Source of the DNA: an uncultured Eubacteriales bacterium
Lineage (GTDB): Bacteria; Bacillota; Clostridia; Christensenellales; Aristaeellaceae
DNA: 56,599 bases
Assembly (NCBI GenBank): GCA_902774025.1
Contig: CACYGY010000038.1
Span: forward strand, 1-56,599
Reading direction: 5' to 3'
Shown: positions 33,491-42,401 of the stretch, one piece after another
How positions within the stretch are numbered: position 1 is the stretch's first letter
How the letters are laid out: every line of letters begins with the position of its first letter
Made by a program: the position numbers and the translations under genes
The notes under the pieces: model-generated
The model's input: only the letters and a program-made list of their open reading frames with translations
Told to the model about the DNA's origin: nothing
Databases searched by the model: none

Positions 33491-33519
33491 CCGCAGAAAA
33501 TGAGCCGGGAGGTGTTGTT

Positions 33520-34101
33520 TTGCGCCTTTTGATGCACATCTGCTGTGCGCCCTGTTCCGTGGCGTGTATTGCCTCCCTGCGCTCGGAGGGCCTGGAACCG
33601 GTGGGCTACTGGTACAACCCCAATATTCATCCCTTTACCGAATACAGGATGCGCCGCAACACACTGACAGAATATGCAGACCGGATCGGCCTGCGGCTGG
33701 AGGTGCGGGACGACTATGGACTGCGGGATTTTGTGCGGAATGTGGCCGACGATATTGACGGCCGGTGTGTCCGGTGTTACGGCATGCGCCTGAGGGAAGC
33801 GGCAAGATTTGCCCGGGAAAAGGATTTTGAGGCCTTCACCACAACGCTCCTCATCAGCCCTTACCAGAACCATGAACTCCTCAGAAAGACAGGAGAGGCC
33901 GCGGCGGAGGAATTCGGCGTTCCCTTTCTCTACAGGGATTTCCGTCCTCTTTTCCGTCAGGGACAGGAGGAAGCCAGGAATCTGGGACTGTATATGCAGA
34001 AATACTGCGGATGCATTTTTTCTGAGGAAGACCGATACCTGGCTGCCAAAAGAAGGAAAAAGGCGGAAAGGGAACGGATGGCCGGGGAAAGTCATGCCTG
34101 A
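33520..34101 (+). CDS. queH: epoxyqueuosine reductase QueH
   Basis: Catalyses the last step of queuosine synthesis, reducing epoxyqueuosine in tRNA, as the cobalamin-independent alternative to QueG. The 193-residue protein has all QueH marks: HICCAPCSVA with the adjacent cysteines, YWYNPNIHPFTEY, GRCVRCYGMRL, TTTLLISPYQ and the C-terminal YCGCIFSEEDRY, whose cysteines help bind the Fe-S/metal centre. The start is the TTG at 33520: GGGAGGTG lies 5 nt before it, and the consensus promoter is just upstream. It is monocistronic with a strong terminator after it. Confidence 0.95.
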   Translation: MRLLMHICCAPCSVACIASLRSEGLEPVGYWYNPNIHPFTEYRMRRNTLTEYADRIGLRLEVRDDYGLRDFVRNVADDIDGRCVRCYGMRLREAARFAREKDFEAFTTTLLISPYQNHELLRKTGEAAAEEFGVPFLYRDFRPLFRQGQEEARNLGLYMQKYCGCIFSEEDRYLAAKRRKKAERERMAGESHA

Positions 34102-34153
34102 AGGAAAGATGGCGATTTGTTCGTTTCTGATTGCATTTTCATTGTTTTTCTTC

Positions 34154-34206
34154 AACCCGGGACAGGAGAACCATGATAAAGGCAGGTTCTCCTGTTCCGG
34201 GTTTTT
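34154..34206 (+). terminator. strong intrinsic terminator of queH
   Basis: A 19-bp stem (arms 34154-34172 and 34185-34203, one G-T pair) with a 12-nt loop is followed by a T-run. Confidence 0.93.
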
Positions 34207-34521
34207 ATACTGTGATATTTTTTTAATATCTTTTCATACACAATGAATCCGATGCACCATCCTGAATCAGATCGTAAAGAGAATTTCGAACAATGAACTA
34301 CATGGTCAAATTATTCACCATATAAGACAACACAGATCAACCGGCCGGATCCATTCCGGAAAGAGAATGACCGAAATGGGAGAATATTGGTGAGCTTTGG
34401 CAAATTGCACGGCATGGACGGATTATGATATCATACATAGTTGAAAGAATGGTCAGCTGTATGCACAGAGTATGCATATGGGCTTGAATTCAGAAAAACA
34501 TATTCTAAAGGGGAGCAGAAT
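34207..34521 (+). promoter_or_regulatory. AT-rich intergenic region with a weak candidate promoter
   Basis: The 315 bp before the triple-HTH regulator are AT-rich and contain no credible gene. The best promoter guess is TTGCAC (34405-34410), 18 bp, TATCAT (34429-34434), which gives an untranslated leader of about 80 nt. No operator-like repeat was recognised by eye. Confidence 0.35.
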
Positions 34522-35325
34522 ATGGACATTCCGTTTGACCAGTCTGGAGACCGAAAGCAGGTGGGAGAGAGAATCCGGCAGACCCGTGCAGAACTGCATC
34601 TGTCACAGGCCACAGCGGCCCAGTCGATGGGCGTTACCTCCGCCAGTCTGTGCCAGTATGAGAAGGGAAAGCGATGCCCGTCGGATGAACAGATCGATGC
34701 TTTCTGTGAAAAATACCATGTGGACAGAGAATGGCTTCTGTACGGCCATGGAGAGAAGGAGGACGGCCGTCCTGTTTTCGTTCGGGAAGTGGAGGGGAAT
34801 TCAGCGGGAGAGCGTCTGAAACAGCTTCGAATGGAGAAGAATCTGACTCAGTCTGCTTTCGGCAGGGCGATGAAAGTGACCGGTGCTTACATCAGCTATG
34901 TGGAACGGGGCAGCATTCCCATGACGGAGAAGTTTGCCACCCGGGTGGAGGAAATCCACGGTGTCGGGAAAGAGTGGCTTCTCTATGGAGATGAGAGCAT
35001 GAAGGATTATCCCTGCAACAGCACACTCATTCATTTTCTCCGAAGGCATGAGGACGTGCGGGAGCTGATCTGGAAGGCTGTTCAGCGGGAAGCGGAGGCC
35101 AAGGGTCAGGAAGAAAAGTCGGAACTGGCTCGGAATGATGTGAGAATCCTCCGGACCAGACTGGGATGGACCCAGAGGATGCTGGCCGAAAAGCTGAATA
35201 TCGCTCAGGCCACTGTATCCAAGATTGAGGCGGGGGACATATCGGTCTCGGAAAAGCTGCAGGAGAGAATTCTCAGTGTCATGAAGGCGACGGAGGAAGA
35301 GCAGTGTTTCCCGGACGGAGAGTGA
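34522..35325 (+). CDS. transcriptional regulator with three XRE-type HTH domains
   Basis: 267-residue protein made of three Cro/C1-type helix-turn-helix domains. HTH1 (about 13-66, RIRQTRAELHLSQATAAQSM) and HTH2 (about 93-146, RLKQLRMEKNLTQSAFGRAM) are each followed by the same EWLLYG motif, which suggests an internal duplication. A linker of about 50 residues leads to HTH3 (about 208-262, RILRTRLGWTQRMLAEKLNI). EWLLYG-type tails are common in clostridial phage-like repressors. No peptidase, cupin or ligand domain is present. ATG 34522 follows GGGGAG by 7 nt; a longer frame upstream starts before the ribosome binding site. Its targets are not evident; it stands alone with a terminator after it. 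Confidence 0.9.
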   Translation: MDIPFDQSGDRKQVGERIRQTRAELHLSQATAAQSMGVTSASLCQYEKGKRCPSDEQIDAFCEKYHVDREWLLYGHGEKEDGRPVFVREVEGNSAGERLKQLRMEKNLTQSAFGRAMKVTGAYISYVERGSIPMTEKFATRVEEIHGVGKEWLLYGDESMKDYPCNSTLIHFLRRHEDVRELIWKAVQREAEAKGQEEKSELARNDVRILRTRLGWTQRMLAEKLNIAQATVSKIEAGDISVSEKLQERILSVMKATEEEQCFPDGE

Positions 35326-35388
35326 GTTCTTTACCGGCAGCAGAAACGCACAGCGGCCATCTCATGGAAGACAAGGGAATAAGAAGGA

Positions 35389-35419
35389 AGCGCCCTGCAG
35401 TTCATGCGGGGCGCTTTTT
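35389..35419 (+). terminator. terminator of the triple-HTH regulator
   Basis: AGCGCCC-GCA / TGC-GGGCGCT stem with one mismatched base on each side and a 5-6 nt loop, followed by TTTTT. Confidence 0.85.
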
Positions 35420-35930
35420 GTTGCATGTCCGCCATGGGCAACCGCCTGATGGTGAAAATTCAGGCCAGACAGGGAGCAGGAAAAGTCAGATGAAGGGCAG
35501 GGGTGTCCATCGCGGGATGGAGTCTGAAGGAAGAGGCAGACGAGGTTCCGCTCTGACGAAGGGAAATCGTACGGAAGACGGGGTTGAGCCTGCAGCAACA
35601 GCCGAAGTCTCATACTCCCCGGACGCTGTCCCGGAAATGCGGCGGCCGCATGGATTGAAGGGGATTGCACCTTCGGCAGGCTCCAGTAGTCAGTCCGGGC
35701 AGTCCCTGAAGTATGTCAGGAATCGGGCATGCTGAAAGCGGCTGCCCGAAGGAGGATGTCTGCCGAAGGACAAGCGCGTGACCGAAGGAATGGAAGAATT
35801 GCGGAGCGCTTTGATTTCCGACCGGACGCGCTGCCCGTGCCGGTCACTGAATCGTCGCCTGCGGAACCGTATGAGCGGTGATGCTGGAGGACAGGGGCTC
35901 ACCCGATTTTACGGAGGGAGCAAGGGAACC
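35420..35930. other. intergenic region, possibly decayed sequence
   Basis: About 510 bp without a recognisable gene. A 143-codon + strand frame continues from inside the regulator and runs through the terminator. Short - strand frames overlap it; none has a plausible start signal or domain. The motif CGAAGGA occurs three times between 35745 and 35790. No structured RNA (RNase P, tmRNA, 6S, SRP) was recognised. Confidence 0.4.
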
Positions 35931-36878
35931 CTATAGAGACAGCAGTGCGCTCTCCATAAGGATGGCGAAGGCCTGTGCCTCGCAGGAAGTGCCGGGAGTG
36001 CTGAAGCGGGGAGCACCGCAGACACTGTGTACGATGCCGTAGGTATCCGTATGGTTATGGGCACAGCGCCGCAGCCGGAGAGCTATCCTGAGATGTTCGT
36101 GTCCCACCCAGTCCATGCGGGCGGCGCGGAAAATGCTGTAGGCTGTCATCTGGCACAGATTCACCTCGGAAAAGGAATCCGGCTCTGTGAGAACGTCCCC
36201 GAAGGTGTCATCCGGCCGGAGGCAAAAAAGTACATGATCCAGCAGGTCCAGATAGGCTGTTTTCAGCTTTTCCCGCTCATGCTCCATGGAGTCGGGAAGC
36301 ATTTCGGCCATTCCAGGCATAGCCGAGAGGGCCCAGCCGTTGCCCCCGCCCCAGGGCAGCGGGTCCGGAAAGGTTCCGGTCATGGGGTTGTACCGATGGG
36401 CGAGCAGTCCCGTGTCCGCCTGATGCAGGCAGGCCCACCAGCCAAAGAACTGCCTAAGAGCTTCCCGGGGATCCAGGGCGATCATCATGGGCGGCAGCAT
36501 GAACAGCGAGTCCGACCAGTATTCGGGGGCAGTGGTGATATGGTAGATCAGCCCTTCAGGAGAGCGGGGAGAAAGACGCATGGCATAGGTATCCAGATGG
36601 GCGCACAGGGTTTCCAGGGCCGGATCGGATGTCAGACAGGCGGCGCGGCGAAGTCCCGGGGCGCAGGAGCAGGGGTCCGTGACCCCGTGGGTATCCCCTA
36701 GCATGGCGGGACGGCCGTCTTCCAGGACGTACTGAAGACAGCCCTGGCTTAACTGCACCAGAACGGAATCCTGACCGCTTTCAAGCATGGCCTGGAGACA
36801 CAGTCCCTGTTCCCAGCTTTTGCGCTGCATGGAAAGCATGGCTGTGGTGAGGAGGGAAAGGGAAGGCACGGTGGACAT
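35931..36878 (-). CDS. GH88/GH105-like unsaturated glycoside hydrolase
   Basis: 315-residue (alpha/alpha)6-barrel enzyme similar to YteR/YesR unsaturated rhamnogalacturonyl hydrolases, which remove the 4,5-unsaturated sugar left by pectin or glycosaminoglycan lyases. Family features are the WWACLHQADTGLLAHRYNP segment, the signature PWGGGNGWALSAMPGMAEMLP (usual form WGRGNGW), and the closing VCGAPRFSTPGTSCEAQAFAI. It is shorter than typical 360-residue members, mainly at the N-terminus, but begins with a good ATG preceded by GGAGG 7 nt upstream. There is no signal peptide, so it is cytoplasmic. It stands alone just beyond the nrdD terminator. Confidence 0.8.
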   Translation of the reverse strand: MSTVPSLSLLTTAMLSMQRKSWEQGLCLQAMLESGQDSVLVQLSQGCLQYVLEDGRPAMLGDTHGVTDPCSCAPGLRRAACLTSDPALETLCAHLDTYAMRLSPRSPEGLIYHITTAPEYWSDSLFMLPPMMIALDPREALRQFFGWWACLHQADTGLLAHRYNPMTGTFPDPLPWGGGNGWALSAMPGMAEMLPDSMEHEREKLKTAYLDLLDHVLFCLRPDDTFGDVLTEPDSFSEVNLCQMTAYSIFRAARMDWVGHEHLRIALRLRRCAHNHTDTYGIVHSVCGAPRFSTPGTSCEAQAFAILMESALLSL

Positions 36879-36893
36879 GATGACACCTCCGTC

Positions 36894-36933
36894 AAAAAAC
36901 CGGAAAACCCGGACACGTCAGGGCGTGTCCGGG
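36894..36933 (-). terminator. terminator of nrdD
   Basis: A perfect 10-bp stem (CCCGGACACG / CGTGTCCGGG) with a 6-nt loop, followed on the - strand by TTTTCCGGTTTTTT. Confidence 0.85.
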
Positions 36934-36945
36934 AAAAGGACAGGA

Positions 36946-39333
36946 TCAGGCTGTGGCATGGCGGCGCATTTTCAGATATCCGCTGATTTCTGACAGTCCT
37001 GTGTACAGATCGGCACCCTGCTGGGATGGAATCAGCAGCGTCGGGGCCTGACGGATGGAATAGCGCTGGATGAATTCCGTGTTTTCCTCCGCCTTCATTT
37101 CCGTATATTCCATACCGGCCTGCTCCAGAAGGCGCTTGACCATGACACAGTTGGGGCAGTTGGCACTGGTCACCAGCAGAGGCACATCCGAAATGGAGCA
37201 CTGGAAGGTTTTGGCGGCGGGCTTATCCGCCTTCTCCGCAAGAGGACCCGTGTGGGTAAGATGGGAGCTTCCCAGTGCGTACAGCTTTCTGTCCTTGAAC
37301 TCCTGGGCCTTGCCGTGATTCCAGTTCTGCACGGGACGGTAGTACCCGGTGATCCGGCTGTAGACTTCCGTGGCGGCACCGCACTTGGGGCATACATACT
37401 GTTCTCCCGTGAGGTAGCCGTGTGTGGTGCAGACACTGTAGGTGGGAGACATGGTGTAGTAGGGCAGTCTGTAATTCTCGGCGATCTTACGCACAAGGGA
37501 GGCGGCGGCGCGCCAGTCAGGGAGACGCTCACCCAGGAAGGCATGGAAGACCGTGCCGCTGGTATAGAGGGTCTGCAGGCTGTCCTGGATGTCCAGGGCG
37601 GAGAAAATGTCCTCCGTGTATCCCACGGGCAGGTGTGAGGAGTTGGTGTAGTAGGGTTCTCCGTTCATGTTGGCGGTGATGATTTCCGGATACCGCTCGT
37701 GGTCGTGCCGGGCGAGACGGTAGGCGGTGGATTCCGCCGGGGTGGCTTCAAGGTTGTAAAGGTCGCCGTACTGTTCCTGATAGTCGCTGAGGCGGGAGCG
37801 CATATGGTTCAGCACTGCCCGGGCAAAGACCTGGGCTTCCTCATGGGTGAGGTCCTTTCCGATCCAGCGGGCGTTCAGGCAGGCTTCATTCATGCCCACC
37901 AGACCGATGGTGGAGAAGTGATGGTCGAAGGAACCCAGGTAACGGCGGGTATAGGGATACAGACCTTCCTCCAGAAGCCGGGTCACCACGGTCCGCTTCG
38001 TCTTCAGGGAACGGGCGGACAGATCCATGAGGCGGTCCAGCCGCTGGTAGAATTCCACCTCGCTGGAGGAGAGATAGGCCAGGCGGGGCATATTCAGGGT
38101 CACGACGCCGATGCTTCCGGTGCTCTCGCCGCTGCCAAAGAATCCGCCGCTCTTGCGGCGAAGCTCCCGCAGGTCAAGACGCAGGCGGCAGCACATGCTG
38201 CGCACGTCGGAGGGTTCCATCTCACTGTTGATGTAGTTGCTGAAATAAGGCGTGCCGTACTTGGCCGTCATGGTGAAGAGCAGACGATTGTTCTCCGTGT
38301 CGGACCAGTCAAAGTCCCGGGTAATGGAATAGGTGGGAATGGGATACTGGAATCCTCTTCCGTTGGCATCCCCTTCGATCATGACCTCGATGAAGGCTTT
38401 GTTCACCATGTCCATTTCCTTCTGGCATTCCCCGTAGGTGAAGTCCAGGGCCACGCCTCCCACGATGGCCGGCATGTCCTTCAGGTCCGGAGGGCATTTC
38501 CAGTCCAGGGTGATGTTGGAGAAAGGCGCCTGGGTGCCCCAGCGGCTGGGGGTATTGACGCCGTAGACGAAGGACTCGATGCACTTGCGCACTTCATCAT
38601 AGGTGAGATTGTCCACCCGTACGAAGGGCGCCAGATAGGTGTCGAAGGAGGAAAAGGCCTGAGCGCCGGCCCATTCATTCTGCATGATGCCCAGAAAATT
38701 GACCATCTGGTTGCACAGACTGGACAGATGCCGTGCGGGCTTGGAGGTGATCTTTCCGCTGACGCCTCCCAGCCCCTCCTGGATCAGCTGACGCAGGGAC
38801 CAGCCGGCACAGTAGCCGGTGAGCATGCTCAGGTCGTGCAGATGGATATCCGCGTTCCGGTGGGCTTCGGCGATTTCACGGTCATAGATCTCACTGAGCC
38901 AGTAGTTGGCTGTAATGGCACCCGAATTGGAGAGAATGAGGCCGCCCACCGAATAGGAGACGGTGGCATTTTCCTTGACGCGCCAGTCGGAGGACTGAAG
39001 ATAGCTGTCCACCAGCTTCTTGTAATCCAGGATGGTCTCACCCACATTCCGGACGCTTTCACGGGTTTTGCGGTACAGGATGTAGGCCTTGGCCACATCC
39101 GAGTAACCCGCATCGCTGAGCACGCGTTCGGCGCTGTCCTGAATGTCCTCCACGCTGATCAGGCCGTCCCGGATCTTGGCACTGTAATCGCTGGTAACCC
39201 TCAGGGCAAGGCGGTCGATGACATCGGGGTGATAGGGCTTCTGAACGGCAACAAAGGCCTTTTCCAAGGCCTGACTGATCTTCTGCAGATCGAAGGCTGC
39301 GATCTTTCCGTCGCGTTTGACGACTTTGTACAT
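36946..39333 (-). CDS. nrdD: anaerobic (class III) ribonucleoside-triphosphate reductase with fused glutaredoxin-like domain
   Basis: Makes deoxyribonucleotides under anoxia using a glycyl radical. The 795-residue protein has an N-terminal ATP-cone (about 1-90, MYKVVKRDGKIAAFDLQKI) and the NrdD barrel. A zinc-site region with CPKCG follows, and the radical site G663 lies in RITGYYRPVQNWNHGK. After residue about 710 a glutaredoxin/NrdH-like domain is fused, with C726-P-N-C729 and KRLLEQAGMEYTEM plus the cis-Pro region QAPTLLI. The fusion suggests that electrons come from thiols via the attached domain and not from formate. ATG 39333 has GGAGG 7 nt upstream. A near-consensus promoter lies 77 bp before it, and nrdG is upstream with its own promoter. 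Confidence 0.96.
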   Translation of the reverse strand: MYKVVKRDGKIAAFDLQKISQALEKAFVAVQKPYHPDVIDRLALRVTSDYSAKIRDGLISVEDIQDSAERVLSDAGYSDVAKAYILYRKTRESVRNVGETILDYKKLVDSYLQSSDWRVKENATVSYSVGGLILSNSGAITANYWLSEIYDREIAEAHRNADIHLHDLSMLTGYCAGWSLRQLIQEGLGGVSGKITSKPARHLSSLCNQMVNFLGIMQNEWAGAQAFSSFDTYLAPFVRVDNLTYDEVRKCIESFVYGVNTPSRWGTQAPFSNITLDWKCPPDLKDMPAIVGGVALDFTYGECQKEMDMVNKAFIEVMIEGDANGRGFQYPIPTYSITRDFDWSDTENNRLLFTMTAKYGTPYFSNYINSEMEPSDVRSMCCRLRLDLRELRRKSGGFFGSGESTGSIGVVTLNMPRLAYLSSSEVEFYQRLDRLMDLSARSLKTKRTVVTRLLEEGLYPYTRRYLGSFDHHFSTIGLVGMNEACLNARWIGKDLTHEEAQVFARAVLNHMRSRLSDYQEQYGDLYNLEATPAESTAYRLARHDHERYPEIITANMNGEPYYTNSSHLPVGYTEDIFSALDIQDSLQTLYTSGTVFHAFLGERLPDWRAAASLVRKIAENYRLPYYTMSPTYSVCTTHGYLTGEQYVCPKCGAATEVYSRITGYYRPVQNWNHGKAQEFKDRKLYALGSSHLTHTGPLAEKADKPAAKTFQCSISDVPLLVTSANCPNCVMVKRLLEQAGMEYTEMKAEENTEFIQRYSIRQAPTLLIPSQQGADLYTGLSEISGYLKMRRHATA

Positions 39334-39409
39334 GGGGGACCTCCATTGGCATACTCGTACAGGCGGGGCCTGTGTCATTCTGGTATCAGGGCCAAAGGCC
39401 GCAGGGTTC

Positions 39410-39438
39410 ATTCTACTCTGATAAGAATTGTTTGTCAA
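39410..39438 (-). promoter_or_regulatory. promoter of nrdD
   Basis: On the - strand TTGACA (39433-39438), 17 bp, TAGAAT (39410-39415). It lies between nrdG and nrdD, so the reductase can be expressed independently of its activase. No NrdR box was recognised by eye. Confidence 0.85.
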
Positions 39439-39479
39439 CATGTGGAGGGAAAGAGCGGGAAAGCCACCACATCTTGTAT

Positions 39480-40175
39480 TTACAGACTGATTCCCCGGAG
39501 CTGAGCCATGGGAAGAAAAGGCAGAATCTGCTGCCGCATGGCCTCCATTTCAGGGGCCGGGAAGGCTTCCAGTGTTGCGTCCGGAATATCTTCGGAGCGA
39601 ACGAAAGCCTGGAGAAAATAGGGCTCATTTCCTGCGATCCACTCTGCCAGTTCCAGAAGATCCTCCGGGGTATGAAGTCCCCGGACCACCGTGGTCCTGA
39701 ACTCAAAGGGCAGGGTGCCGGAGAGGAGGAAATCCACGCTTTTCCGGATTTCTCCCAGGTCCATCCGGGGCAGGCCGCAGGCACGTGCGTAACCGGAGGG
39801 ACCGGATTTTATGTCCATGGCCACCTGGTCCACAAGCCCGGCGCGCACCAGTTCCATGAGGGTTCCGGGAAGGGTACCGTTGGTATCCAGCTTAATCCGG
39901 TATCCCAGGGCATGCACTTTTTCCAGAAAGGGGGCAAGCGGCTGAAGAAGCGGTTCACCTCCGGTGATGCATACGGCATCCAGGAGTCCCTGCCGGCGTC
40001 TGAGATAATCCAGCACCGCCTCCCCGGAAAGCGGTGCCGGGGCATCAGGAGGTACCAGGGAGGCATTGTGGCAGAAGGGACAGCGGAGATTGCATGCGGC
40101 GGTGAACAGGGTGGCGGCGGTGCTGCCGGGGACATCCAGGAGAGTCAGTTTCTGAAGACCGGCGAAATGGATCAT
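39480..40175 (-). CDS. nrdG: anaerobic ribonucleotide reductase activating protein
   Basis: Radical SAM activase that generates the glycyl radical on NrdD. The 231-residue protein has the cluster motif CNLRCPFCHN (CxxxCxxC), GGEPLLQPLAPF, KLDTNGTLP and VAMDIKSGPSGYA, all typical of the NrdG2 type (PFL-activase-like, longer than E. coli NrdG). The start ATG 40175 is preceded by GGGGAGGGG at about 10 nt; an in-frame GTG at 40196 lies inside the ribosome binding site. nrdD follows 146 bp downstream with its own promoter. Confidence 0.95.
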   Translation of the reverse strand: MIHFAGLQKLTLLDVPGSTAATLFTAACNLRCPFCHNASLVPPDAPAPLSGEAVLDYLRRRQGLLDAVCITGGEPLLQPLAPFLEKVHALGYRIKLDTNGTLPGTLMELVRAGLVDQVAMDIKSGPSGYARACGLPRMDLGEIRKSVDFLLSGTLPFEFRTTVVRGLHTPEDLLELAEWIAGNEPYFLQAFVRSEDIPDATLEAFPAPEMEAMRQQILPFLPMAQLRGISL

Positions 40176-40238
40176 ACCGTGTTTTCCCCTCCCCACAACG
40201 TCAGACGAAATACACTGGCCTGCATGAACGGAGTTACC

Positions 40239-40267
40239 ATCTTACGGCAGGCGTTCCTTCGTGTCAA
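40239..40267 (-). promoter_or_regulatory. promoter of nrdG
   Basis: On the - strand TTGACA (40262-40267), 17 bp, TAAGAT (40239-40244), 64 bp before the nrdG start. Confidence 0.8.
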
Positions 40268-40372
40268 CGGGAAGTGAATGCGGAGGAAATACAGAGTCTC
40301 CGGGGGGCAGCGGGTTGTTTTCGGGACGTGAAAGAAGTATCATCCTCTCAGAAACAAAGGAGGTTTTTTTGT

Positions 40373-42382
40373 ATGATTTACTATGTGAACGCCTGCGCTT
40401 CCCGGGACGGGGATGGCAGCCAGGCCATGCCTTTCCGGTATATCCAGGACGCGGCGGATGTGGCCGTGGCGGGAGACGAGGTGCGGGTGGCTCCCGGCAT
40501 CTACAGGGAGCAGGTGCGTCCGCGGCACGGCGGACAGGAAGGCGCTCCGGTGACCTATGTTTCCCAGGTGCCCAGAGGGGCCGTGATTACCGGCTCGGAG
40601 GAGCTGAAGGGCTGGGTGCGCCACGAGGGAAGCACATGGGTCAGACGGGTGCAGAACAGCCTGTTCGGCACCTACAACCCCTATACCACCTTCGTGTGCG
40701 GAGACTGGTATTTCGCACCCATCAACCGGCATACCGGGACCGTGGTGCTCAACGGAAAAATGATGTTTGAGAGCGTTTCCCTGGAGGAATGCATGAAGGG
40801 AGAGACGGATCCCTGTGCATGGAACCGGGAGGAGAGCATCTACCGCTGGTTCACGGAACAGGACGGCGAGGAAACGGTTCTGTACGCCAACTTCCATGAT
40901 CTGGATCCCAATGAGGAGCAGGTGGAATTTTTCGTCCGCCGCAACTGCTTCATGCCGGAGGAAAACGGTCTGGATTATATCACCGTTTCCGGTTTCGATA
41001 TCCGCAACGCCGCGACCACATGGGCACCTCCCGCAGCCTATCAGGACGGCATGATCGGACCTCACTGGGCCCGGAACTGGATCATTGAGGACTGTGAGAT
41101 CAGCAACAGCCGGTGCTGCGGTATCTCCCTGGGCAAGTATCTGGATCCTGAAAATGACATGTATTTCTTTACCCGCCGGGTCAAGAGCCCCACACAGATG
41201 GAGCGGGACGCGGTGTGCCGTGGCCAGTATCATGGGTGGCTGAAGGAAAAGGTGGGTCACCACATCGTCAGGCGCTGCGAGATTCATGACTGCGGCCAGA
41301 CGGGCATCGTGGGCCGGATGGGTGCGGTCTTCTCCCTGATTGAGGACTGTCATATTCACCATGTGTGCAACAGTCAGCAGCTGGGCGGCGCGGAAACCGC
41401 GGGGATCAAGCTCCACGCGGCCATTGACGTGCGGATCCGCCGCAACCACATTCATCACAGCATCATCGGGGTCTGGCTGGACTGGGAAGCCCAGGGTGCC
41501 AGAATCTCCCAGAACATTCTGCACGACAATGTGCGCCCCGACTATGCCGAAAAGGCAACAGGCGCCATGTTTTCATCCGATGTGTTCATCGAAGTGGGCC
41601 ACGGTCCAACTCTGGTGGACCACAACCTGCTTCTCTCTCCCCAGTCCGTCACCATCCCCAGTGAGGGCATTGCCTGTGTGCACAACCTGATCCTGGGAGG
41701 CTTTGGTCTGATCAATTCCGGCGTGGACAGCGTGATCAACGGGCAGAGAGAGCCCCGGTATACGCCCTATCATATCCGTCACAGGACGGAGGTGGCGGGC
41801 TTCATGACCATTCTTCACGGAGATGACCGGATCTACAACAATATTTTCCTCCAGGGTCACCCCGTGACGGATCCGGAGAGGAAGCCTGAAAACAATGACT
41901 ATGAAGTGGCGGGAACCGACTGCTTTGATATCTTCCCCTCCTACGAGGAATGGATCCGTCCTTTCCAGGAAGGTGAACATCCCAACATGGGCGGTCTTGC
42001 TCCCTATCACTTCGGACATCTGCCCGTATGGGTGGAGGGCAACGCCTATTTCGGTACGGACCATGTGAGCCGCCACGAAAAGCTGAAGCTTGTGGATATG
42101 GAGCATGCGGTGAAGGTGGAACTGGTGGAGGATGAAAAGGGCTGCCATCTCAGGACGGACCTGTATCAGTTCCTGGGGGATTTCCGGAACCGGATCATCA
42201 CCAGCGATGTGCTGGGGCAGGCCTTCGAGAGCGAAGAGCGGTTCGAGAATCCCGACGGAACGGACATTGTCATGAACCGGGATTTCCTGGGCTGCCACCG
42301 GGGAACGGAGGCACTTCCCGGACCCTTCGCCCAGCCTGTCACGGAGGAGACGGTTCTTTTTGACGGTCCCTTCCGGAGCTGA
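40373..42382 (+). CDS. GH120 beta-xylosidase-like beta-helix enzyme
   Basis: 669-residue right-handed parallel beta-helix hydrolase that resembles XylC of Thermoanaerobacterium saccharolyticum, the founding GH120 beta-xylosidase. Shared features by memory are the N-terminal YYVNACASRDGDGSQ with AGDEVRVAPGIYREQV, NSLFGTYNPYTTFVCGDW, ANFHDLDPNEEQVE, ITVSGFDIRNAATTWAPP and GIKLHAAIDV. The catalytic region has WLD370WEAQG (nucleophile Asp) and VFIE407VGHGP (acid/base Glu). There is no signal peptide, so it cleaves imported xylo-oligosaccharides. ATG 40373 follows AAAGGAGG by 9 nt; a 33-codon extension upstream lacks a ribosome binding site. It forms an operon with the M20 amidohydrolase 20 bp downstream. 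Confidence 0.9.
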   Translation: MIYYVNACASRDGDGSQAMPFRYIQDAADVAVAGDEVRVAPGIYREQVRPRHGGQEGAPVTYVSQVPRGAVITGSEELKGWVRHEGSTWVRRVQNSLFGTYNPYTTFVCGDWYFAPINRHTGTVVLNGKMMFESVSLEECMKGETDPCAWNREESIYRWFTEQDGEETVLYANFHDLDPNEEQVEFFVRRNCFMPEENGLDYITVSGFDIRNAATTWAPPAAYQDGMIGPHWARNWIIEDCEISNSRCCGISLGKYLDPENDMYFFTRRVKSPTQMERDAVCRGQYHGWLKEKVGHHIVRRCEIHDCGQTGIVGRMGAVFSLIEDCHIHHVCNSQQLGGAETAGIKLHAAIDVRIRRNHIHHSIIGVWLDWEAQGARISQNILHDNVRPDYAEKATGAMFSSDVFIEVGHGPTLVDHNLLLSPQSVTIPSEGIACVHNLILGGFGLINSGVDSVINGQREPRYTPYHIRHRTEVAGFMTILHGDDRIYNNIFLQGHPVTDPERKPENNDYEVAGTDCFDIFPSYEEWIRPFQEGEHPNMGGLAPYHFGHLPVWVEGNAYFGTDHVSRHEKLKLVDMEHAVKVELVEDEKGCHLRTDLYQFLGDFRNRIITSDVLGQAFESEERFENPDGTDIVMNRDFLGCHRGTEALPGPFAQPVTEETVLFDGPFRS

Positions 42383-42401
42383 GAAAAGGAGCTGAAATCG
42401 A

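Noticed and set aside
33490..33520. preQ1 riboswitch before queH
   Set aside because: The promoter leaves an untranslated leader of only about 22 nt, too short for the aptamer.
35420..35930. Structured RNA gene (RNase P, tmRNA, 6S) in the 510-bp gap
   Set aside because: None of the conserved core sequences of these RNAs could be found on either strand.
37699..39504. 601-codon + strand frame opposite nrdD
   Set aside because: nrdD is unmistakable on the - strand; this frame is its antisense shadow and covers the nrdD promoter.
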